64,000 bases of DNA from NCBI GenBank assembly GCA_013176395.1, contig JABMLP010000011.1, forward strand, positions 682,001-746,000. The letters run 5' to 3'. Under the pieces are notes generated by a model. That model saw nothing but the letters and a program-made list of their open reading frames with translations, did no database searches and was not told where the DNA came from. Below, piece after piece: positions 11,401 through 25,376 of this stretch. The position numbers and the translations under genes were made by a program. The stretch is from Venturia oleaginea (Eukaryota; Ascomycota; Dothideomycetes; Venturiales; Venturiaceae). Every line of letters starts with the position of its first letter. The first letter of the stretch is position 1.

Positions 11401-14400
11401 TTGAGGTAGATCGTGCTCAACTTCCAGTCGAATGGGCCATCTTCCATCTCAAATAGAAATGCCGCCGATCTGACGGTTATCTTGGGAACTTGCTTCGGTC
11501 CCTCCGGCCTTTTCTTCAAAATGTACTCTTCCGTGCCAGTTTTAAATCGATGGTGTAATTGCTCACTTGTCTTGACAATATTGGTAATGTTGTCGAAGAT
11601 TTTGTGCGCGACAAATTGATGAGGCACTCCTATCCTAGTGGATTCGCTGCTAATATCGATGGATCTGTCATCGACATAGCTGTTTCCAACCTTTCGTTTC
11701 GCATGTCGAAAGTCAACTTTGAGACCTCGCACACTAACGATTCGAGCCCACGTGCGTTTGACCGTGGGAGAGTCGGCATACATCCGCATGATTCTTGCGC
11801 GAACGAACGGAGTCGACCATCGATGCCTTCCAGCCTCTACGCCAAACACCTGCATCATCAAATTTGGATCCTGCGGCATCGTACCCTTGATTTGGATGAG
11901 CCCAGCCTTGAAGTCGACAGTCACGATTTCGGGCCTGTGCGTTGGGGTTCGAGGTGGGGACATGGGAAGATTATCAAGTGGCGATGTCATATCCGTCTGA
12001 AGCGTGGGCGTAATAGGAACTGGGTCAGTATGTGTGAAGGTTTTCATGAGCACCACCGCAGCCAACCCACAAGCGAAGTGGCGAGAAAGGGAGTATTGGA
12101 CGAAGAGAGCCTTGGCCAACGAGTTCACGTGTAAGACCTGTCCAGTGTGATCCGAGGTTGTGCTGAGGGCTATTTCGAAGCGAGGTAGAGAGATGAAAGA
12201 CTCGGGCTCCCAAGTATCAGCAGATTCAATAACAAAAGCTTCCAAATTGTGAATATGTATGGCAAGACGCCGATGATCGGTGTGGCTCCCTTGTTTCGAG
12301 CGATGAGGGCTGGGCGACATTGGCTTCAAGAAAATGTCGTCGCTATGAATGGAGCGACTGACTGCACGTCTTCTGTTAGGCTTGGAAAGCGTCTCATCAT
12401 GCCTGTCCGCTTTGTACTCGGCTGTCCACGATTCCAGGCGAAGGGCAGTTCCTCGACAGTTTGGCGACACCTTTTCGTCGATGCCTGCAACTTCAATATT
12501 AAAGTCCGATCCTTGAAGTTGTACGACCAACAACCAGCTTGGTAATCGTCGTAGGAAGTTTGGTTGACCAGATGAGCCATTATCACGGGTGCGAAGGATA
12601 TCGGTACGCAATTGAGCCACGATTTGCCGGACGCCTTCGCTGATCTCAGGGCGTACCATCAGCAAGCAGAATCTCTGGAAGTTTCCGGTGAGGATTACTG
12701 CAAGCTCAGGAGAAGCTGTGACTTTCGCCTGGATTTCCAGACTGTCCGTAAGTAAGAGATCGTGCTTCTCGCTTGAAGCAGTCTGGTAGTACAGCTGGTG
12801 AGAGGTCAATCTCAGAGTCGATGAAAGCGAGTAGTGTGAGTCTGGCCCAGCAGAGTGAGAGGACTCGAGCTCTAGTGACATGGAGGACATGGCAGAGATG
12901 AGCAGGTCAAAGTCGCCGGTGCCTCTCCTTTTGACATCCATGCATGGCAAAGACACTCTGACCACAGGTTCATGTATGGAGATCTTGACGCTAGCTTTTG
13001 GTAGCAATCTTGAGATCAGGTGATGCCTGTGTTCTTTGGGAGAAGACATGCCAGTCCGTGGTTTATCTCGTTGACTGTGGATCACGCCCAAAATCAATGG
13101 TAGATGTTTGGGATCGAGATCTACAGATGGAGACGTCACAACGAGATTGGCAAACAAAATGTTGGTGTTGCGCTCGGTCTCGGCTTCTCCTTTCGATAGA
13201 GTGATAGTCTTCGATGGAAGCGTGGACTTGATAGTTGCTGTGGCCATGGGTATGTACACAAGCCGTTCTGGATGATCATGACCGTCGTCGATTCCCATCG
13301 ATATTGAAATGGCCGTGACGAGAGCTTGATGCGCCACATCGTCCCGAGAGAAATACATCAGATGAGCAGGGCTGCCACTATCCAATCGTAGAACGTCAAA
13401 TCCAACCTCTTTCATAGACATATTCAAGTACACGGGAGCTTTGGCTTTGGCAACAGCTCGCGATCGCAATCGTTTTGATATTCCAATGAAACTGACTGCA
13501 AATTGAATCTCTTGTATACCACGGAGTATGGACGAAACGAACTCCTTGGAGTCCGACACAGTCTGCACGATGGCCTCTTCCTGACTCCCTGGCTTCTCAA
13601 GCTCTTCCATAATGTCCCTGAAAGAAGCTACTGACGCCTTTAATCCTGGTGGTCGTCGAGAGTGGTGTTTCCGGCCGTTTTGCATCCTCTCATGCCAAAT
13701 TTGTAGATCATTGTATGGCAAACTTAACCGACCAAGCTTGAGCGCTATGGATGCGTCCCGTAGGCCTTCCAATTTTTGTGATAGAAGTCCGTGTATATTC
13801 AGAGTCGCATGGTCCAAAATCTCATTGGCCTCATCTCCTTCGAGAGCGAAGAGCAGACTTCGAGCAGTAAGCATCCATTCTGCCGGCCGATGGAGGTCAG
13901 ACGCTGCTTGACGATGCTGGAATAATCGACTTCTGTCCACGGTTTTCCGTCTTGTATCCACGGCCATTGTGAAATTTGCCAATTGGAAAGATCCAACATC
14001 TTGTATAAAGACTCCCGAGTTCACTGCCACGACATCTAACATCCGTATCCATTGAATCTGCCGATGCATTCGCTTGATTTTGTTCTTGAGCTCTGTCAAG
14101 CGCTGCCATGTCCTACTTCGCTGCTCCTCAGCATCTGTATCCGTCTCTGCCTCCGGCTCCGTCTCATCTACTGCGGAATTTTCGGCGGTTGTCCTGGGTG
14201 ATGTCTGTGATTTTGGTACGGATCCATTGCCCCATTGCACCCAAGAATTGCGCTTCTGCGGGTTCTTCAATCCTAACGCCTTGAGATTGACCGTGACCTT
14301 CAATTCTGTAATTACCACGCTGAGCCATGTTGGTTGGGCGAATGTTGGCCGATGTACGGTTACTCGTAGTCCGCGTATATCGACCCTTACTCCATCTCTT

Positions 14401-14558
14401 GGTGTGAAAGCTATCCTCCGCAGTCCACTCCACCACAGCCTTTGTATTGATATCCCGAAAAGAACACGGATGACGGCAAAGATTATGAAGGTCGAGAGGT
14501 ATGCGAGGATCAGTATCCCTAGTATGAAGGAGGTGTACGAGGTACTGGAGCCGGCCAT
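5493..14558 (-). CDS. FMP27: Fmp27/Hobbit-type bridge-like lipid-transfer protein
   Basis: Three exons on the minus strand: 14558-10271, 10220-5719 and 5666-5493, joined by introns of 50 and 52 bp with CTAAC branch sites; together 2987 residues, the usual size for fungal Fmp27. The N-terminus has one hydrophobic anchor (about residues 10-35). The family signatures GFWDK (about residue 1400, just before intron 1) and SWPPW (about 2200) are both present. Intron 1 restores a continuous VLKGSRDPYNVTG reading. The C-terminus is Ser-rich and exon 3 adds a basic tail. Family knowledge: Fmp27/Hob proteins (animal Hobbit/BLTP2) are rod-like lipid conduits at ER-plasma membrane contacts. The gene looks intact, with no frameshift or stop. 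Confidence 0.95.
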
Positions 14559-17500
14559 TGCGGTGATTCTCCCTGGTCTTCGGCGAGGATATCGCTATTG
14601 GAATTAGGGGGTCCGGAGAAGTGTAGCGATTCGTATATCGAGGACCCAAGGCCTGCGTATGGTACGGTATTTTCTCAGTCTCATTATCGTATAAAGGGCG
14701 CAGAAATAATTTCTTGGGGCGAGAGCATGGCGATAACGAGCATGCAAGGGTCACTGAGGATTGACGGCCGGGGTTATGGCGATGGTTCCTGAGATGGTAG
14801 ATGGTGTAGGAATGGAGATGCGCGGTTGCTACAACAAGTGGCGGGCGTTTCTATGGCTATTTTCGTCGAGTACTAGCTCTGACTTGCTGAGAAGATTGAG
14901 CTTACGATTACCTATCACGTGCGCTTTCTTTGTATTTCCTCTTTCGTCATACTACATGCAGTCACAATCCATCACCAAGGCCGAGTTTGTCATTCCCATG
15001 TACTCTTTTTTCCTGGCTAAGCGCATCAAAGATATCTCTACAATCAAATTCATAGCACTGCTGCTAAAAGAGAAACGTATCTTTTAACACTCGACAGATG
15101 CACTCCACTCTCACCCTTGCAGCAAATCTCATCGCAATCCTCAATTTCCATGACACAGGCACAGGCACTGGCACTCCCGCATTGGTCTATCCGAGAATCC
15201 CGAGTACTTGGCGACCGAGACCCACAACGAGCGTGAACTTCAAAATACATACAGTACGCGTACAAATCATTCGCAGACTGCGAACCCGAGGCGCCTTACG
15301 AACTGCCTATCCCATATTCACTGTACCGATGTAGGTCAGACTAAGCAACGAGCATGAACAGAATCTCGCCCTTGACCACGACGAATTGCAGCCCACCTAA
15401 AAATTAAGCTATACATCAAATTGCAGTTAGGAGGACAGCAGAAGTCGATCACGTCGCGCTTCTCCATGTTGAAGTACGTGGTTAGGGCAAACCAAACCCT
15501 TCGTAATACCCGAAAAGCATGCGCAATCGCATATATCCAAAATATTCGCACTTGCGACTAGTCCTACTCGTCCAGGAAATCACATAGCACCAATACTCGT
15601 CCACACCCAATTGGACTGTGCCGCCCCCCCGCAGAGACCGTATATAGACTTGTGGCCGGCTTTACAGGGATAATCATACTGGACACCGTTTTCAATGGAT
15701 CAGTCGGGTATGTATTGCCGGACTAGCTATTACCTTTGCGAAAAGGACGTGGACATTTGATAGAAATTATTCAAGCCTCTTCGTCAAGCCGTACGGGTAG
15801 GTTTTGATCCATGCACGCGCGCTCTGAAGGACGGCCGTGCTTAGGCGAGAAAACATTAAAGTTAGCGATTATTGAGGTAAGGGTACTGGAAAACCATAGT
15901 CAGTCTGCAGTCTGCAGGAAACGTAACCATTTATACGGGATATGAGCACTACCCACAGGGTCTCCTTACCTATTTCGCTTGCGCCGTTTGCTCTTTCATT
16001 CACCCATAGCGGATTGAATCTTTGGCTGTAATTGGACTGTTCATATTCTTCCCTCGTATCGAGCTATGGATCGATGCTATCGTAGATGGTTGGCATGAAG
16101 GCTTTTGTCAAATCCTGGATCATGGCGAAAACGGAAAGAATACAGAATACTTGGAACATATGCTAGGTTTACTCTGCAACGCTGGTGAGCTGCGTGGTTA
16201 GCGTAGTGGGATGAGGAGCGTTGATACTGTAGCGTTGATTATTTTCTGGAAATTTTCAAGGAGATGGTGGGTGCGATGTACGAACCATCAAAAAGGATTT
16301 GGAAGTGTGGAAGGGAAGGTCAATACTTACGGTGGCATAAATAGCGCGATTTTGCCAATACAGCGCTTTTAACCATCAGTACACATATAGCTTAATCGGG
16401 CTAATGTGAGCTAGATCAGGCCTAGACCGCGGTAAGATCCAATCGAATCAGGTAAGAAGCGGGGCAGATACGCCAAGAGCGATATTTACTGCTTTTTACC
16501 GTCAATGTCGCTGATATACTATGTTAAAAGCACTTTCGGATAATAACGCTGTTTTGCATCCTGCCACCCTAGTTGTGCTGAAGATAATGCATGTCGCTAT
16601 AATAGTGGTAAGTTCGCTTACGAAGCGATCGCGGTAGCTTGGTGAAAGATATTCCAAAGAAGCTGCGGAAATATTTGCGACCGAAGACCCTATCCCAACT
16701 TGTCTACTCTCTCGACCCCGTAGCTCAAAACGTGAAAAATCAAGGTAAAAAATATGCCTACGGACGGAAAAGCAAATATCAGTCTGTCGAAATGGACTAG
16801 AACTCGTCAAGAAATGGTAAATGCCTCTTTCAATCTTGAAATCGAGGTATTCTTAGTATTATTCCGCAGTCTATGGCAAACATCAGGGAAAGTAGCCTTA
16901 GGCTGCATTTGCTAGAGGTGATTCCCCCGGATTTAACAGAAACATCAGATGGGAAATCAAGAATTGTGGTGATTGGTTGTTAATTACCCAGTAATTTGAA
17001 CAATCTACAAAACTAAGACTTTGATATCGACCAGGAGTTGAGAAGCAAAGAAGGCAAATGGCGAAAAAGATATGAATCCCGGGTTTGATGTTCGCGCCAA
17101 TTACATGTTCAAGAAGGCTGGATGTTGTAAGGGGCACGATAGGCGGCCGAGTTTCAACAGACTCCGAGCACACCCAATTCCTCGATAACTGAACCACCAC
17201 AAGATATTCCTTCTCGGAACTTGTTCTTAGTACTGTTGTAGCTATCTCAATAGCCTTTCTGTAGCCTAGAATTTCTCTAAGCAGTTGTAGTGTGGCAGGG
17301 CTGGATGCACGAAAAATCGGCCTGGTTTCGTGTGCACTGGTAGGGGGCAAGTGAATTGTCCGGAACGGAACTTCTGCCCGTGACGTGTATAATTCTGGGG
17401 ATTAGATTTCGGTCCATTGGGAGCCTGGCTTCCCGAAAACTTGCCGTTGATGCCGTCGGATGCCTTGTTAAGACCCACGACAAACGCAATCGCGGCCACA

Positions 17501-19097
17501 TACCATAGTATAGGTAGGGCAGGCTGATAAGAGAGACCATGCACCGGCAGGCTCGAACGGAGATAATGTTGGCTTTTCACATGTTGTTCCTGGAATATTG
17601 GTGATGGTTAGACAGTTTACGGGGGCGATCTTCACGGGAGTCAATGCCTCTCAACACCAATCTTTCGTAGTGACGGTGCGGATGTGACATTGGTTGAGAC
17701 AGAATTCGTCTTCCGGGGGATAATGACAGAAAGCGACGTTTCGGCTGTCCCAAGCGACGGACCACAGTTTACTTCTGATACGAGTTGACAAGATGACAGC
17801 GGCGATGAGAAAACGGACCTTGTGGGATCCTATCCCCACGCAATAATATACTGTTGTATCCATCAGAAGATCTTGTTCTGTGTAGATTTTGACCCTGATC
17901 CTCACTCTTGGGCTTTCATATCCGAATGACTGCCACCTTTAGCTCCGAAGGCATTGATCTCCATTTTGTTACGATTCTTTCGTACGTGAAAATAATTTTC
18001 GATCGGTCCTTCGATGTGATTGCGTGCGCAAAGAATGAAAATAAATAGTATACGGAAACTACACACCCGATGAAATTTTCGTCGCCGCCGACAAAGTCGG
18101 TATCATTGATCTGCATCTCAGCTCTCCTCATGCCGAGGCATGTCTCTGGTGTGCACTTTCCTCCTACCATGACTGGAGTAAGCAAAGCAGAGTGTGGTAA
18201 GGGATGAGTGTCCTGGGTAGAAACTTTGGGTTGCTTGGCTGAACGGAGTTTCATTGTTCCGTCCAAACGGAATGGATTGACGAGAATCCGGCCAGCTCGA
18301 CTTCAACTTCAACTCATCTCACTCACCACACCCAACTCACTCAATGACTACGACATTCAAGGAGTCTGTCCAAACCGATCGTTCATCATCAAACACAACG
18401 TCCAAAGGCTTGTTCTCGGACCAAAAATTGAGCACACGCTTTACCTGAATTCGCTTTCCTCAACCGAGACTGACGTACCAGCCCTAAAACAAATTGTACA
18501 AGGAATGCTTCCATCAACTCAATTAAACATTAGCGACGATACCCTGTGCTTTTCCGCTAATCTTCAATGTAGATGGTGTTATATTAACAAACCTATTATC
18601 TCAATACGTAAGAATTCGTGCAGATCTGGACGCACGTTACCACAAGAAGACCAAAGGCTCGCCATCAAGAGATGATATGTGCTCAATTGCTCTCTCTGGA
18701 GCAGGAGAGAACTACGTGAACCAGCCGCAGAGACGAATTCATCCTGCTCGATTCTCGAGCAATCCCATCTTCAATGCTAACTTTCCCGGGCCTCCAGCTC
18801 ATCATATCATCATCTCTGGGGCCAAGCGGTTGTGAATCGTCTTATCCTGTTCACAACCTCAACTTTGTTTATCCACCCAGAGTGGATACTCTATTTACGG
18901 GCCGTTTACTGACAGCAAGGCCGCATGTCGCACTTTTTGCACCTAAATCCGGAGACGATAGGCCTGAGCTCTTGTCACTTTATTAGCACTGGACCGAGAG
19001 AGGAGGCGGACAGATACATCCGGCTCGCCAAGATTCAATAACACTAATACTGGTGATATCTCCCTCTTCTCTCGAAACAAACCATCATTCATCCACC
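14559..19097. other. Long gene-poor interval
   Basis: I find no gene I can support. Several 60-155-codon open frames exist on both strands, for example 18208-18675 (+), 17266-17580 (-) with one hydrophobic stretch, and 17916-18266 (-), but none shows a conserved motif or a convincing splice pattern. They may be remnants of a decayed gene. Sequence just upstream of 19098 is the copper-transporter promoter. Confidence 0.35.
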
Positions 19098-19957
19098 ATG
19101 GCTTCAATGAGTGGCATGTCGATGCCTGCGACCCCATCTTCCTCAACCATGCCTACCATGAACATGCCAATGACATCCACCACTTCTTCTGCGGTTGCTG
19201 CAGCTACAACAGCAATGACAACTATGTCGATGGAGGGCATGGATATGGGCGGCGACAATTGCAAAATTTCTGTAAGTGACTTTGTTGAGAGGGATACAGC
19301 TAGCTCTACGGTCTCTAACAATCCCCGCAGATGCTGTGGAATTGGTATACAATCGACGCTTGCTTCGTTTCCCACAAATGGCGTATCTCTTCCGCCGCGA
19401 TGTTCGCAGGGTCGTGTATAGGAATTTTACTCCTAGTTTTCCTTCTCGAATTCCTTCGCCGCGCAGGCAAAGAATACGACGCATACATCCTTAGGGCCCA
19501 TCAACAAAAACTTGCTGCTTCATCGTCAATGATGAGTCCATCGAGTTCTTCCACAGACCAAGGAGACGGGACAAACAAAGAGATAGCCGTAATGAAGTCA
19601 TTTTTGAAAGGCAGAAACTCGCCAAACGTATTCAGACCTTCATTCGTCCAGCAGATGGTTCGGGCGGCCTTCCACACGATATCTTTCGCGGTGGGATATT
19701 TTCTTATGCTGTAAGCTAGTCCGTTTCTTCCCAATTGATGCATTCATTAATACCACTCAAGCCTGGCAATGTACTACAACGGTTACATCATTTTATGCAT
19801 CTTCCTCGGTGCGTACATCGGGTTCTTTATCTTTGGCTGGGAGCCTATAGGAGTAGGGTATGTATTCCCCAACACGAAGCGAATGAATATCCAACTGACA
19901 ATAAGAAGCTCTGATCACGCCGGACCATCTGAGGAGCCGACGAACTGTTGCGGTTGA
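19098..19957 (+). CDS. Ctr-family copper transporter
   Basis: Four exons: 19098-19271, 19331-19710, 19762-19857 and 19906-19957 (the last acceptor may be 3 bases later), about 233 residues. The extracellular N-terminus is rich in Met motifs (MSGMSM, MNMPM, MSMEGMDMGG), as in high-affinity Cu(I) importers. Three membrane segments follow: one from SSAAMFAGSCIGILLLVFLL, one ending VGYFLML with the family MxxxM-type spacing nearby (FLMLLAMYYNGY across intron 2), and one with GAYIGFFIFGW (GxxxG). The cytosolic loop is Ser-rich. The predicted C-terminus ends in a Cys pair (NCCG), a typical copper-handing motif. Role: copper uptake at plasma or vacuolar membrane. The last intron is inferred; without it the tail would be 18 residues longer but end the same way. 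Confidence 0.9.
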
Positions 19958-22090
19958 TCTCGGTTATGTTTGGGTAGCGTTTTGATTTCGGGGTCTCGCG
20001 AGTGTGTTTATCATTCCCCATATAGTAGTGCGAACGCGTTTTGCTACCAATAAACAACGATATAATTTTTTTACTCATTGGCTTCTTTTCTGTTGCCGCA
20101 CTCGGCTTTTCACTAACACTGATCGACCTTCCCGGGTTTTTCTACCCCGTGCATCCCTCGCGTTTTTCCTTCACTAGCCCTCATCCGAGGAACAGTATTC
20201 ACCCCCGCAGCCTTTCACCGTCGACCCAACAAACGAGCAATATTGCTGCCCTTTCCCAGACGCAGACTCCCAGCAAGCTACCTATACTGTTGTCTATTAT
20301 AGGAAGATACCAAGCCGTCAACTCGCCTTGTGCAGTCCCAGATCCATGACAGATCGGTACCTGTATCGGTACTGACCATCATCAGCCCTATCGACGATCC
20401 GAACCCTATAGTTTGAGAATAGACAACCCGGCGTGACGTACCTGATCTCTTCCGTAGGCCAAGTACAGCAGGGAAAATCTTTCTCTTTTGCAGGCCAAGC
20501 TCTGAAGTGAAACTGACATGTTCGATAGGGACGTCATTGGTAAGGTTGTCGTGCGAGATTTTTCGTTCCGATCAATCACTCGTCACATCTACTCGTATGT
20601 TAAGCCTTCTGCGGAGGTTTCCGAGTGCCAGCCGGCTGGCTTACTCCTGCGCGCTCGTCGATCTGCCGTCTGCATCTGATATATGGATGAGGTTGTTACG
20701 TAGTTGTTCCTTCATATACTGATTACTGATATCTAGTGAAACACTACGGTCTATCCATCCCCGCAAGGACAAGCGGTATTTTTCTCTGATGATGATGATG
20801 CTTGTCATCTTTATTGCGAAGACATGATAGGAGGATGCTATTGTCACCGTCATCTTTCACTGCGATGCGGGTTTGGAAATATCCTGGAGCATTCCGGTTA
20901 CTAAGGGCGCGACGAACAATGAACTTCTGTTCGCATGTTGCTCAGCTTGATGAATGCAACGAATCGCTAATTATGGTGGTCTGACTGTAGAAGCTCTTTG
21001 AACCAACAAGTTTGAGTGGTGCTAATGTGGGACAGTGTTCATGTCTTGACCAAAGGTTGTGGTCTTCATGTCTGCCCCAATCTGGAAAGGTTTGCTCTGG
21101 ACGGGGATGATGCCCTTCATCGACACTGTGAAGGCTACACACGTCAAGCTGTTCTTTGGTAGTTGGGTTTCAATCGTTCATTCCCCTCCTGCCAGTGTCC
21201 AGCGCAGCCTTATCACGTGTTGTTCCACACATCTCTCGCCATGATACAGAGAGCGATAGACTCCGAGTCGTCAAACAATAGCAATGACTTGTATTTACAC
21301 GAATTATCCCACTTAGTGGCTTGAAACGTGATGTATGCGTCGCACAATCATCTGACAATTGGTCGGATGGTCCCAGCATTTTTTCGGCGCTATGTCCGGA
21401 TTCCTCAACCTCCAAGTTCCTCTCTTTCCGGTGAGATGAGTTTGTCGATGTGTCCGTAGCAATGCCTCATAATGCGCGATTCTGATATTGCCAATGCCGT
21501 TGCGAGCTGAGTGTCAATGTGGTGAGGACGGCGGCCTACACGTCCAGCTTCAACCTCCTGCTCGGCAGTATAACCTGTCGTTGCTTTCTTTTCATTCTGC
21601 ACAATATCCTCTCTCTTCTACTACGTTAATCCATCTACTTGCGGTGCCATTCTCCTACAATCCGGTTTTACTGCAACCTTTGTTCTGCTGAATTCTTCGT
21701 CCTACTTCCCTGTTCCAGTCTCTCAAATTTCCAGCCTCGGGATTTGACCACATCGATCTCGGGCTGAAGGACTTCGATCTATAATAGCACTGTTGAAGAA
21801 ACCGGCCAAGATGACGAGAAAGTCAGACTCGTTCTCATTGGGTGAGATTGCCTGTGATCGATTTCCCTAGTCCATCTGACATCTGACAGCAATCCCTAAG
21901 GAAAAGGGGAATGGTCGGGCCCCAGGAGCGACGGTAGCAGGGAGTGGAATCCACACTGGATGGCCAAATTGAACCACAATTTTGGTGACGATTTTGGCTG
22001 TCTTACCAAGATATGTTGGAAAAGTTCGCCGACTTATCTCGCACCCGCATTTTTGATGATTCCTGGTTCGTAATACAGCGGTGAACAAGT
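19958..22090. other. Intergenic, no gene seen
   Basis: Short open frames only. No recognisable domain, RNA gene or repeat was found by eye. Confidence 0.35.
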
Positions 22091-23477
22091 GTGGCCGTGT
22101 CAAGAGTGTCCGGTTATTTGATGACCAAGTTCCTCATCAAGGTCACCAGATCTGGAGTAGTTGTCCTTGTTCTCTCACAGGTCAAAAATACATTCGAATC
22201 TGTGGCGCTGTCGATTCACTGTTCTTCCAAGCATCTCCAAGCCGAAGGTACTGTTGGTTTCAAAGACCCGTGGATTGGAAGCGATGGCGATAGATTTCTG
22301 GCGATTCTAAATTAAAACAAATGCCAGAAACTTAACGCAGTCTTTCTCCGGATGGAGATCTGTTAACGAAGGCAGAGAGTTGACACCACCCGTGGAGCCT
22401 TCTCTTTATAGCTAACTCGCTCTCCAGATTGACGATAGATACTTTCGCGGGCTCGAAGGGCAGTACAACTTTATGCTTCACTTCTTGCTCCGACTTGAAG
22501 GGTCGGAATCGGGCGAGCATCTCGTTCGTGTCACAAGTAGCTCTTCAGGTTCCAACAAACGTTCCACTTCCGCCGAGAATGAACTTAATCCAGGCACTTA
22601 TGAGGTGTTACCAAAGATGTCGGCTACATGCAATTTGAACGCACTGTTTGCTGAATATGTGGTCAAATGGGCTGCTCAAGCAAAACCACAGAAATTGCGA
22701 CAAATTGGTCTTAACTACGGCATTGCTCGTGCTAAAGGAGAGTTTGAGAAGAGGAAGAGAAAAAGGCAAGACGCAGCCAGAGCGAGGAAGCTGAGTGCGA
22801 GGAAAACGTTGAAAGAGACAGCTGCCGAGAGAGAATGGAAAGCAGCGCTCGATGCCGTGTTGGAGAACCCCGACCAAGATGCGGCTGACTAGAAAAAAGC
22901 ATCCGAGGAACAAGGCGACAGTGACTACAAGGCTAGATCTAAAGTGGATGACGAGACAGAAGACGCCACAGCAAGCGATAAGGGACACTCGGATCCTTCA
23001 GTCCAGGTCAGTCCATTTCAGAACTGAATCTAGTTTGACAATATAAAATAAAGATCGATATCAATAAACTCCTAGCCGACATAATACTAGATCTCTTCCC
23101 AAGAATGTATCGATATCGACCAGGGATTGAGGAAGCCTGACTTCAAACTGCAGGTTAATTCTTGAGAAAAACTATAAGCCCAGCATTTGGAACCTAAGAA
23201 AACGACGGAGACGACCGGAACAGACGCCGTTCCCCATGTTTCTCTTGCCGATGTGGAGATTGAAGATGAAGAACTTGCATTAGACAGCGCGACATCTGAT
23301 GTCGAAGAGTCTCTCGATCCTTGGAACGCGGTCGCTGTTATTGGCCTGCGGGTTTATTCTAAGGACCCAAATCTTACTGTCTCGCTCGTGGATCTGAAAG
23401 ATCCAGAGGAGATGGATATGCTTGATATGGATGGACTTTCTGTTAGAACAAAGGCGATCACCACATTGTGCATGTGA
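22091..23477 (+). pseudogene. Decayed gene of unknown family
   Basis: Three protein-like blocks lie in order. The first (22091-22315) is followed, in a different frame, by 22473-22892, which carries a Leu/Lys-rich helix (LNALFAEYVVKWAAQAKPQ, then many KR/KE pairs predicting a coiled coil). In the same frame, after a TAG at 22890-22892 and further stops near 23026, an acidic linker leads into 23187-23477, which contains DPWNAVAVIGLRVYSKD. The mixture of frames and stops argues for a broken gene. The first stop fits a CAG-to-TAG change, because the acidic linker continues straight after it. I do not recognise the family with confidence. Confidence 0.45.
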
Positions 23478-24128
23478 TTGCATGTGACAGCACATGAGGC
23501 AGCATATATATTCCTCACTTCTGCCACGTAGACTAAATTAAGCTTGATCATCTTCACTCATTTTATCACTTTCTGGCGCTGGTGCGACAGCTTGATATGC
23601 CGCCTCGGATTATCGCTGCTAGCTTTGACTATGACACCCCCCATATTGCGATTGATTCTGGCAATATTCGGGAGCACTGTTGCCAGATATTTTATCGATA
23701 TCGATGTCTAAATCAAAGTGTTAGACGGATTGAAGGTTATCAATGGGTGGCAACAAATTTCATCGTTGTTTTCGAGGTTCAAGAAAATATGTGAAAGTAC
23801 GACTTCCTGGTTCTGTGAGCTTCTCTTTCGTCGTCGTGAATCGTGTAGTAGCTAATATTTGAGCACGATATAATTTACAAGGGTATCAGGCTGCTGAATT
23901 ACTCATATACCATCCGTGGAGAAGTCCAAATCAGCCAAACCAATGCCTCAATTTGCAAAACATAAACAGTCAAAGGGTAGCTGTGTCGCCAAATCCCGAG
24001 TACTAATTTCCCTCCCTGAAAACAGAATTGCCGGCCTGACACTGCTACAACGGAGAACAAGGGCGTTTATACAAAAGTTTGAGCACCGTATTGTCAGGTT
24101 AAATTTTCTCATCAGCAAGTGGCAAAGC

Positions 24129-24232
24129 TCAAACTCGTTACTTAAAGTTGGAGTAGCCGCGACGGACCCGCAACGCTATTAGTAAAAAACTACGCCACGC
24201 CCGGGCCCTCCGATATTAAGTAACGAGTTCGA
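24129..24232. repeat. Inverted repeat, ~18-bp arms
   Basis: AACTCGTTACTTAA (24132-24145) is repeated as TTAAGTAACGAGTT (24216-24229); extending outward gives 17 of 18 matches. Loop about 70 bp, GC-rich. No surrounding gene. Confidence 0.6.
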
Positions 24233-24642
24233 GTTGTCCTAAGATATCCCGGTGTTGATCGGTATTGCTGTAATCACTAGATCGTCTATTGCTAAGCTGG
24301 GAAGAAAACCCCATGATTGCTAGAATTAATCATTACCTGTCCAGTGCAGTGGGCAGTAACTTAGCCAGGAAAGGTGTTAATCGTCACCATGGGGCCTAGA
24401 AAACTCTTACAAGTATTCTCCTATCACTAATCGAAGTCCAAAATAAGAAGACAGGAAACTTAAAGCTGTATAATCAGCAATCCCATACTTGTTTCCCGAA
24501 GCCATCGATGATTCAATCGCTGTTCGCCCTCGATCTGTCTATCCTATATTGAAGATGTCTCCTCCTTCCTGGTGTCCCAAAGTACGCCTTAGTTTCCAAG
24601 CGCATAATCTCATCAGTGCCATGGATAATCTCGCGCTTTATT

Positions 24643-25050
24643 TTAGTCTTCCAATGCCGCCAGTCGAGTCATTCCCGTACAGAACTGCTCGCTGGAAAAT
24701 GTCACATTGATAGATGAACATCTCACCTCAAAGACCTCTTCAGTATCTGCAAACCTGATTATGTCTTCACACTTATGATTGCTCTTTCCAAGAAATAGAT
24801 GCCGCCATGCCTCAGTGTCGCGTGAGAAGACTAGCTGAGCCACTTGGGTGCCTGTCACTGAGTCTGTGACGTCTTTGCCAAGAATGATCTCTAAGATGCC
24901 AAGAGTTGGCCATTCGAATGGTGCGGATTGGACCGAAGTAGGTTGGTCATGAAGCCGGCGCGAGTTCTAGAAGAGCGAATAATGACTGACCTGGTTGCTA
25001 CGATCGTACCAGGCGATGGTTTGGACTTTGGAGGCGCGATTTCGGCCCAT
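24643..25050 (-). pseudogene. Possible small gene, unknown, structure unresolved
   Basis: On the minus strand an ATG at 25050 opens MGRNRASKVQTIAWYDRSNQ, directly followed by a possible GTCAGT donor. A downstream open frame (about 24960 to 24643) reads from RLHDQPTSVQ through EIILGKDV to a stop after RLAALED. The only in-frame acceptor would make a 24-bp intron, which is too short, so the two pieces cannot be joined cleanly. It may be broken, or not a gene. Confidence 0.25.
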
Positions 25051-25376
25051 TGTTGCTGCTGTTGAATAGTTAAGTGATGAGCCGGAGGAGGAGCTTTTTC
25101 CACTCACACATCACGCCACGCCATCAATTTAATATTCTTTTAAGTATTCTAAGCTCAAAAAATTATTTATTCACGAACAATCCTTTGGGCTGACGTTGAA
25201 CGATTGGCTGAATTGAATGACGAAAAAAGCACGCTCAAGAATTTTGAGAGACGTGCTGGGAGTAAGACTTACATCAATACTACAGGGACATCGCACGGAG
25301 CAATATTGTCTTTATCGCTAGAATTTTCGCGTCATAAGGAATCCAACAGTGGCCGCTGCTTGTTTGAGAAGAGAGA

